A DNA stretch of 64,000 nucleotides from Rhodobacteraceae bacterium UBA6141 (GTDB lineage: Bacteria; Pseudomonadota; Alphaproteobacteria; Rhodobacterales; Rhodobacteraceae): the NCBI GenBank assembly GCA_002423245.1, contig DIVD01000026.1, positions 23,950-87,949 of the forward strand, in the 5' to 3' direction. Shown piece after piece: positions 58,439 through 64,000 of the stretch. Each line of letters opens with the position of its first letter. The first letter of the stretch is position 1. The position numbers were made by a program, and so were the translations under genes. The notes beneath the pieces are model-generated. The model was not told the DNA's origin. It searched no databases and was given only the letters and a program-made list of their open reading frames with translations.

Positions 58439-59541
58439 GTCACCAGCCCCCGCGCCTCGAGATGGCGGCGCATGTCGGCGCCGCGATCCTCGGCGACGGT
58501 GCCGCGCACCCAGTCCACGAACGGCCCCAGCGAGTCCTCCAGCCGGTGCCGCGGCTCGAAGCCCAGCAGCTTGCGGGCGCGGCCGATATCGGCGAAACAG
58601 TTGCGGATATCGCCCGCGCGGAACTTGCCGAGGATCTCGGGTGTCAGCTCCGGCACACCCATCTCTTCGGCCAGCAGCGTCGCCACTTCGGTGACGCTGT
58701 AGGCATGTCCCGAGCCGATGTTCAGCACCTCGCCCGCTGCCTCGGGCTTCTCGAAGGCCAGCCGGAAGGCGCGGGCCACGTCGCGCACATGCACGAAATC
58801 GCGCTTCTGCCGGCCATCCTCGAAGATCGTCGGCCGCTGCCCGTTGGCGAGGCGCGAGGCGAAATTGGCCAGAACGCCGGTATAGGGGTTCGACAGCGCC
58901 TGCCCCGCGCCAAAGACGTTGAACAGCCGCAGCGCCACCGCCTCGGTGCCATAGGCCTCGGCATGGATCATCACCGCGCGTTCCTGAACGTATTTGGTGA
59001 GCGCGTAGATCGAGGCGAGATCGGGCTGCTTGCCCTCATCGGTCGGCAGCGCGGTCAGCGGGGCGCCGCCGGCGTCCACCGGATCCCATCGGCCGGCGCG
59101 GATGTCGGCGGGGCGGCGGCGGACCTCGGCGACCAGCGAGCCATCGGGGCGGGCATAGCGGCCCTCGCCATAGACGCTCATCGAGGAGGCGACGACGACG
59201 CGGCGCACCGGATGGTCGATCAGCGCCTCCAGCAGCACGGCGGTGCCAAGGTCGTTGGCGCCGACATAGCGGACGATCTCATACATCGACTGGCCGACGC
59301 CGACCTCTGCCGCAAGGTGGATCACCCCGTCCATGCCTGGCAGCAGGCTGCGCAGCAACTCGGCGTCGCGCACATCGCCCTCCACCAGCCTGGCGCCCCC
59401 GGGCGGCAGCGGGCGCTCCGCGCCATGCACCTGTTCGATCATCGCGTCGAGGACCAGAACGTCATGGCCATGGTCAACCAGCTCTTCCGTGACATGCCGC
59501 CCGATGAAACCCTGCCCGCCAGTGATGAGGATGCGTGCCAT
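58435..59541 (-). CDS. NAD-dependent epimerase/dehydratase, first gene of glycan operon
   Basis: 368-residue extended short-chain dehydrogenase resembling UDP-glucose 4-epimerase or dTDP-glucose dehydratase relatives. GGQGFIG (8-14) is the NAD loop; VVVASSMSVYGEG and SIYALTKYVQE supply the Ser and YxxxK. The ATG at 59541 has AAGGA six bases upstream. It heads eight co-directional genes (59541 to 50135), each within a few bases of the next. Substrate undetermined. Confidence 0.86.
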   Translation of the reverse strand: MARILITGGQGFIGRHVTEELVDHGHDVLVLDAMIEQVHGAERPLPPGGARLVEGDVRDAELLRSLLPGMDGVIHLAAEVGVGQSMYEIVRYVGANDLGTAVLLEALIDHPVRRVVVASSMSVYGEGRYARPDGSLVAEVRRRPADIRAGRWDPVDAGGAPLTALPTDEGKQPDLASIYALTKYVQERAVMIHAEAYGTEAVALRLFNVFGAGQALSNPYTGVLANFASRLANGQRPTIFEDGRQKRDFVHVRDVARAFRLAFEKPEAAGEVLNIGSGHAYSVTEVATLLAEEMGVPELTPEILGKFRAGDIRNCFADIGRARKLLGFEPRHRLEDSLGPFVDWVRGTVAEDRGADMRRHLEARGLVT

Positions 59542-59847
59542 TGCCGGTCCTTGCGTTGTTGTCGCCATCAAGGCAGCAACAGGAACATCAACCGATTGTT
59601 CCGGACTATTTTGCTGCTGCGGGGAAGGTTTGCGCATCGGCTTCTGCGCGGAGACTTCCCCCGCCCAAGGGGCAGCACCTCGGCGCGCCCGATTTCACGC
59701 ATATCTGTTTTCTGCGCCGAGAAGGCCGATCGGGTCTCGGAAACCGGAACGAACCCTGTGATGGTTCCAGCCGAGAGCAGAGGGTTGGTTGCCGCCGATG
59801 GCCGGGTTGCCGGCACCCGCGGCATAAAACAGAGGAGCGCCCCTTAA
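59542..59847. promoter_or_regulatory. 306-bp divergent gap between glycan operon and hot-dog/acyl-CoA dehydrogenase pair
   Basis: No gene is seen. The stretch is somewhat less GC-rich near 59570-59630 and 59690-59720 and must hold both promoters, but no convincing -35/-10 pair or inverted repeat was found by eye. CAGAGGAG lies 12 bases before the plus-strand ATG at 59848. Confidence 0.4.
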
Positions 59848-60348
59848 ATGATACGGCACCCGTTCGGCGAATTGTCGCTGGGCCAGACCGGCGTCTCGAT
59901 CGGACGCACCATGACGGAAAGCGACGTGGTCAATTTCTGCATGCTCACCGGCAACTGGCTGGAACTCCATGCGAATGTCGAGCATGCGAAAAGCTCGCTC
60001 TATGGCCAGCGGCTCGTGCAGGGCAGTCTCGTGTTCTCGGTCGTCAACGCGATGATCCCCTTCGACAGTTCCGTGCTCGCCGCCTTCTATGGCTGCACGG
60101 ATCTGCGTTTTCTGCGCCCGACCTTCATCGGCGATACCCTCTGGGCCCGGACGGAAATCGTCGATCTGAAGGATCACGATGAAAAACACGGCGTCGTGAC
60201 CAGCAAGCTGGAGGCCATCAACCAGCGCGACGAGACGGCGATGCGCTGCCTGTTCAGCCTGCTGATCCGCAAGTCCCGGCTCGACCACCCCGGAGAGCCG
60301 CCCCGGATCCGGGCCGCGCATGGCGAGAACCAAGGAGAGAGCGCATGA
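59848..60348 (+). CDS. MaoC-like hot-dog fold protein
   Basis: 166 residues of the MaoC/(R)-hydratase 2 family. The expected catalytic GDxNPxH motif reads G-N-W-L-E-L-H here (LTGNWLELHAN), so the catalytic Asp is replaced by Asn and the protein may bind acyl-CoA without hydrating it, or act as a different hot-dog enzyme. LVQGSLVFSVVNAM is the usual follow-on helix. The stop overlaps the acyl-CoA dehydrogenase start (ATGA), so the pair works together. Confidence 0.82.
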   Translation: MIRHPFGELSLGQTGVSIGRTMTESDVVNFCMLTGNWLELHANVEHAKSSLYGQRLVQGSLVFSVVNAMIPFDSSVLAAFYGCTDLRFLRPTFIGDTLWARTEIVDLKDHDEKHGVVTSKLEAINQRDETAMRCLFSLLIRKSRLDHPGEPPRIRAAHGENQGESA

Positions 60349-61487
60349 ACTTTCTGACACCCGAACAGGAGATGTGGCGCGCGACCGTCGAACGTTTCAT
60401 CGACGAGGAGATCGGCCGCGACTATATCCGCAAATGCGACCGCGACCGCGCATATCCCTATGAAGCCTACGAAAAGGTGGCCAAGCAGGGCTGGCTCGGC
60501 ATCCTGTTCTCCGAGGAAAACGGCGGGCTGGGCGGTGACATCGTCGATTACGCGCTGATGTGCGAGGGGCTGGCGAAATACGGCTTCGACTTTTCCACCG
60601 GCCTGATGGTGGCCACCTTCACCGCGATGAATGTCGAGAAGTTCGGCACGCCCGAGCAGAAGGAGCGCTATATCCGGCCGTTCCTCGACGGCGACATCCG
60701 CTTCTCGATCTCGATCTCCGAACCGGGCTCCGGCTCGGACGCGGCCTCGGCCAAGACCCGCGCGCGGCGCGACGGCGATGGCTGGGTGGTCAAGGGGCAG
60801 AAGCTCTGGTGTTCGGGCGCGGCGGCCGACAACGCGATCCTCGCCATGCTGACGCGGACCGACCCGGACGCGCCCAAGCACAAGGGGCTTTCGGTCTTCC
60901 TGATCCCCAACGATACCCCGGGCCTGGACATCCGCAAGCTGCCCACCATGGCGCGGCGCGCGACCGGCACCACCGAGATTTTCGTGGACGATGTGAAACT
61001 GCCCGCCGATGCGCTGCTCGGCACCGAGAACGAGGGCTGGAAGATCATCACCGATCACCTCGAGCTTGAGCGTGTCGCCGTGGCCGCGGCCTATGTCGGC
61101 AACGCCCAGACCGCGGTGGACGATGCCCTGCGCTACGCGCATGACCGCATTCAGTTCGACCGGCCGATCTTCGACTTTCAGGTGATCCGCCACATGCTCG
61201 CCGACATGCAGACCCAGGTCGATGCCGCGCGGCTGCTGGTCTATCGCGCCGCCAACATGGCCGCGGCCAAGATGCCCTGCACCCGCGAAGTGTCGATGGC
61301 AAAGCTGTATGCCTCCGAGACGCTGCAGACGGTCACGCGCAACGGGATGCAGATCCTCGGCGGCCACTCGATGCTGCCCGAGGCGGACATGGAACGCTAT
61401 TTCCGCGAAGGGATGCAAAGCACCATCGGCGGCGGAACCTCGCAGATCCAGCGCACGCTCATCGCCAAGACCATGCGCCCGAACTGA
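60345..61487 (+). CDS. Acyl-CoA dehydrogenase
   Basis: FAD enzyme of 380 residues oxidising an acyl-CoA to the 2-enoyl form. FSISISEPGSGSDAASAKT and WSG-like LWCSGAAADNAILAM are the FAD/substrate motifs. The C-terminal IYEGT position reads TIGGGT, so the usual catalytic Glu of medium-chain enzymes is Gly; Glu in DHLELERVAVAA may serve instead, as in isovaleryl-CoA dehydrogenase. Coupled to the hot-dog gene. The acyl substrate is not known. Confidence 0.9.
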   Translation: MNFLTPEQEMWRATVERFIDEEIGRDYIRKCDRDRAYPYEAYEKVAKQGWLGILFSEENGGLGGDIVDYALMCEGLAKYGFDFSTGLMVATFTAMNVEKFGTPEQKERYIRPFLDGDIRFSISISEPGSGSDAASAKTRARRDGDGWVVKGQKLWCSGAAADNAILAMLTRTDPDAPKHKGLSVFLIPNDTPGLDIRKLPTMARRATGTTEIFVDDVKLPADALLGTENEGWKIITDHLELERVAVAAAYVGNAQTAVDDALRYAHDRIQFDRPIFDFQVIRHMLADMQTQVDAARLLVYRAANMAAAKMPCTREVSMAKLYASETLQTVTRNGMQILGGHSMLPEADMERYFREGMQSTIGGGTSQIQRTLIAKTMRPN

Positions 61488-61560
61488 GCCTCCGGGCCCC
61501 GTGCCGGCGCGGTGCGCGTGCGCGTGCGCGGGTGCGTGCGCGGTCGGCACGGCCGGGCGG

Positions 61561-61632
61561 TGCGAGGCTGGCGGTGCGAGGCTGGCGGTGCGAGGCTGGC
61601 GGTGCGAGGCAAGGCGGTGCGAGGCAAGGCGC
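61561..61632. repeat. 14/15-bp tandem repeat, about five copies
   Basis: Three perfect TGCGAGGCTGGCGG units (61561-61574, 61575-61588, 61589-61602) are followed by two variants with AAGG in place of TGG (from 61603 and 61618). They fill the gap between the acyl-CoA dehydrogenase and the GhrA-like gene. No function is evident; the repeat may vary between strains. Confidence 0.88.
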
Positions 61633-61688
61633 GGGCGGGCCGGTCCGCGCTGCGCGAGACAGGGGGCGCCGCGGCCGCTGGCGCCCCC

Positions 61689-62630
61689 TCAGTAGCCCCG
61701 CGCCCGGTCCACCACATGCAGCAGCGGTTGCCCCGCCTCGGCGCGGCGGATGTTCTCGGCGATCACCAGGCAGGCCGTCTCGGGATGCGTCTCGGCGGCG
61801 ATATGCGGCGTGACCGTCACCTTCGGATGCGCCCAGAAGGGATGATCCGCCGGCAGCGGCTCCACCCGGAACACATCGAGCGTGGCATGGGCCAGATGGC
61901 CGCTGTCCAACGCCGCCAGCAGCGCCCCGTCGTCGATCAGCGCGCCCCGCGCGGGGTTGATCACCATCGCCCCCGCCGGCATCCTGGCGATGGCGCCGGC
62001 GTCCAGCAGGTTCTCCGTCGCTGCGGTGAAGGGCAGCAGCAGCACGAGGATCTGCGCCTCGGCCAGCGCCCGGTCCAGCCCCTCTGCCCCCGACAGGCAC
62101 AGGATGCCGGGCACCGACCTCGGCGACCGGCTCCAGCCGGTGACGCGAAAGTTCAGACAGGCCAGCATCCGCGCGCAGGCGCAGCCAAGCTCGCCCAGCC
62201 CCAGCACCGTCACGCCCCGCGACCGCGCCAGCCCCGGCGCCGTGTGATGCAGCCATTCGCCGCTGTGGTTGGCGATGTGCCGGTCCATCCCCAGGTGATG
62301 GCGCAGCACGTGGCCGGTCACATATTCCACCATGCTCTCGGTCATCGCCGGATCGACCATCTTGCACAGCGGCCGGGTCAGCGTGGGGTTGCCCACCAGC
62401 TTATCCACCCCGGCCCAGAGGTTCAGCACCGCCTTCATGCCGGTATAGGGGGCGAAATCCTCCACCACCCCGCCATTCGCGACGATCATGTAATCGACCG
62501 AGGCCGGGTCTTCGGGCGCCGCCGCGGACAGCGCCGCATCCAGCCCCGCGGCGGCCAGCGCCTCGGTCAGCGGCGCGCGGTAGCGCGGCCAGAGCTTCGG
62601 GTCCGCGGCGAAAAACACGCTGATCGGCAT
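61689..62630 (-). CDS. ghrA: Glyoxylate/hydroxypyruvate reductase A-like D-2-hydroxyacid dehydrogenase
   Basis: 313 residues. The NAD(P) loop is GLGELGCACA in VTVLGLGELG; NPARGALID and the TPHIAAETHPE stretch carry the catalytic Arg, Glu and His of this family. It probably reduces glyoxylate or hydroxypyruvate, in keeping with glcB in the same window. The ATG at 62630 starts 8 bp after the rodA stop, so it belongs to the rodA transcript. Confidence 0.87.
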   Translation of the reverse strand: MPISVFFAADPKLWPRYRAPLTEALAAAGLDAALSAAAPEDPASVDYMIVANGGVVEDFAPYTGMKAVLNLWAGVDKLVGNPTLTRPLCKMVDPAMTESMVEYVTGHVLRHHLGMDRHIANHSGEWLHHTAPGLARSRGVTVLGLGELGCACARMLACLNFRVTGWSRSPRSVPGILCLSGAEGLDRALAEAQILVLLLPFTAATENLLDAGAIARMPAGAMVINPARGALIDDGALLAALDSGHLAHATLDVFRVEPLPADHPFWAHPKVTVTPHIAAETHPETACLVIAENIRRAEAGQPLLHVVDRARGY

Positions 62631-62638
62631 TCCGGTCG

Positions 62639-63778
62639 CTACCTCGGCTTGTGGATATGGGCGCTTTGCACCAGCCCGAAGGCAACCAGCAGCACCATCA
62701 TCGCCGACCCGCCATAGGAGACGAGCGGCAGCGGCACCCCCACCACCGGCACCAGCCCCATCACCATCGACATGTTCACCGCGAAGAACAGGAAGAAGGT
62801 GCCGGCGATGCCGATGGTCAGCAGCGCCGAGAAACGGTCCTTGTTGTTGATCGCGGTGGCGATGCAGAACGCGATGATCAGCAGGTAGAGCAGCAGCAGC
62901 GAGAAGGCCCCGACAAAGCCGAACTCCTCGGCCAGGGTGGTGAAGATGAAGTCGGTGTGCTTTTCGGGCAGGAAGTTCAGCCGCGACTGCGTGCCCTGCA
63001 TGAAGCCCTTGCCCGCCCATCCGCCGGAGCCGAGCGCGATCTTGGCCTGGCTGATGTGATAGCCCGCGCCGAGCGGGTCTGCCGAGGGGTCCAGAAACGT
63101 GTCGATCCGCCGGAACTGATAGTCGCGCAGCAATTGCCAGCTCGTCCCGCGCGAGGCGAGCACCACCGACACCGCCCCCACCCCGGCGCCGATCACCACC
63201 GCGAAATAGATCCAGCTGACCCCCGCCGCGAACATCACGATGGCGCCGCCAAAGCTCACCTGGATCGCGGTGCCGAGGTCCGGCTGGGTCAGCACCAGCC
63301 CCACCGGCAACAGGATCAGCACGGCCGGCATCAGCACCCACAGCGGGCGCGAGACCTTCTTCACGTCGAGCCAGTCGTAATAGGCGGCCAGCAGCATCAC
63401 GATGGCGATCTTCATCAGCTCGGACGGTTGCAGCATCATGAAGCCGAGGTTGATCCAGCGCTGCGCGCCCATCCCGACATGGCCGAAGAACTCCACCACC
63501 AGCAGCAGCGCCAGCGAGATCAGGTAGGCCAGCGCCGCCATGTTCCGCCAGAACCAGATCGGCACGAAGGCGACGACGAACATCAGCACGAGGCCCACGC
63601 CGAAGCGCTTCATCTGCGGTTCCGCCCAACGCTCGAGGTTGCCGCCCGCGACCGAGTACAGCATCACGAACCCCGCCGCGGCCACCGCCGTCAGCAGCAG
63701 CACCAGCGGCCAGTTGACATACAGCACCTTGCGCAGGCCGGTCGGCACCGTCTTGACGTTGTATTCAAGATAGCTCAT
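62639..63778 (-). CDS. rodA: Rod-shape SEDS glycosyltransferase RodA
   Basis: 379-residue membrane protein with about ten transmembrane helices that polymerises lipid II during elongation with PBP2. LTQPDLGTAIQ, LGSGGWAGKGFMQGTQ, LPEKHTDFIFTTLAEEFGFVG and GVPLPLVSYGGSAMMVLL are the diagnostic SEDS loops. The stop of the PBP2 gene lies 4 bp upstream, the normal mrdA-rodA order. Confidence 0.95.
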   Translation of the reverse strand: MSYLEYNVKTVPTGLRKVLYVNWPLVLLLTAVAAAGFVMLYSVAGGNLERWAEPQMKRFGVGLVLMFVVAFVPIWFWRNMAALAYLISLALLLVVEFFGHVGMGAQRWINLGFMMLQPSELMKIAIVMLLAAYYDWLDVKKVSRPLWVLMPAVLILLPVGLVLTQPDLGTAIQVSFGGAIVMFAAGVSWIYFAVVIGAGVGAVSVVLASRGTSWQLLRDYQFRRIDTFLDPSADPLGAGYHISQAKIALGSGGWAGKGFMQGTQSRLNFLPEKHTDFIFTTLAEEFGFVGAFSLLLLYLLIIAFCIATAINNKDRFSALLTIGIAGTFFLFFAVNMSMVMGLVPVVGVPLPLVSYGGSAMMVLLVAFGLVQSAHIHKPR

Positions 63779-63782
63779 CGCG

Positions 63783-64000
63783 TCAGGCCCGTGTCGGAGT
63801 GGCGGGGGCGGGGTCCGGCGCGATCAACGGCATCGACCGGCGCTGTTCCTCGATCTTGTCGCGCTGGCTCTCGGGATAGGCGGCCAGCGGCGGCAGCCCG
63901 CCCGACAGCGCCTGCAACAGGATGTCGCGCGCGACAGGCCCCGCGACCGACGATCCCGCCGCGCCATGTTCCACCACCACGCTGACCGCGACGCGCGGGG
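63783..64000 (-). CDS. mrdA: Penicillin-binding protein 2, C-terminal end (cut by window edge)
   Basis: The open frame from the window edge to the stop at 63783 encodes the last ~72 residues: VAVSVVVEHGAAGSSVAGPVARDILLQAL is the standard end of the PBP2 transpeptidase domain, followed by a Pro/Arg-rich tail. Its place immediately before rodA supports the call. The active-site Ser and most of the protein are outside the window. Confidence 0.82.
   Translation of the reverse strand, partial: PRVAVSVVVEHGAAGSSVAGPVARDILLQALSGGLPPLAAYPESQRDKIEEQRRSMPLIAPDPAPATPTRA

Overview
The window is very GC-rich and densely packed. Gene content points to an alphaproteobacterium, most likely family Rhodobacteraceae (Rhodobacter/Paracoccus relatives): the bolA - J-domain gene - cobS - cobT order, a Hint-domain protein with a CFxAGT-type motif, lolCD with an APSGAGKST Walker A, the glnT-glxBCD set, and a class I PHA synthase. 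This assignment rests on recognising families, not on a search. No rRNA, tRNA, CRISPR array, prophage or insertion sequence was recognised.

Layout. 1-15.9 kb is ordinary chromosome: the end of a glutathione S-transferase, parE, gatB, a transglycosylase-like lipoprotein, an acyltransferase, pepN, glcB with a GlcG-like partner, a class I amidotransferase hydrolase, lolC-lolD, a small cytochrome c and chaC. 15.9-17.3 kb holds a compact type II restriction-modification pair (BglII/BstYI-like nuclease and MT-A70-like methylase) in visibly less GC-rich DNA. 17.6-24.1 kb carries a Hint protein, a DUF4177 protein, bolA, a J-domain protein and the cobaltochelatase genes cobS and cobT.

24.2-35.1 kb is the most distinctive part. 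Seven genes run on the minus strand: three Hsp20s, a ClpG/ClpK-type disaggregase, a protein joining a ribosome-hibernation (HPF/RaiA) domain to a sigma-70-like domain, an HdeD-like membrane protein and an NDUFS4-like protein. They are divergent from a second-type ftsH and followed by phaC. This matches the logic of the transmissible loci of stress tolerance (ClpG + sHsp20 + FtsH + HdeD) but with unusual members.

35.6-44.8 kb returns to housekeeping genes: gltX, a zincin, a Tat-exported metallo-beta-lactamase-fold protein, a PfkB kinase, wrbA, and nadE coupled to a glycosyltransferase, ending with an exported protein of about 18 MORN repeats. 44.9-50.0 kb is a glnT-glxDCB cluster with its XRE-cupin regulator, in which glnT appears frameshifted. 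50.1-59.5 kb is an eight-gene, tightly overlapping operon for a surface glycan: two sugar-nucleotide epimerases/decarboxylases, a glycosidase-epimerase fusion, four glycosyltransferases and a methyltransferase. 59.8-64 kb holds a hot-dog/acyl-CoA dehydrogenase pair, a GhrA-like reductase, rodA and the end of mrdA.

Four-base ATGA or GTGA overlaps join many neighbours, so translational coupling is a general habit here. Five short minisatellites (13-17 bp units), four intergenic and one inside clpG, are scattered through the window.
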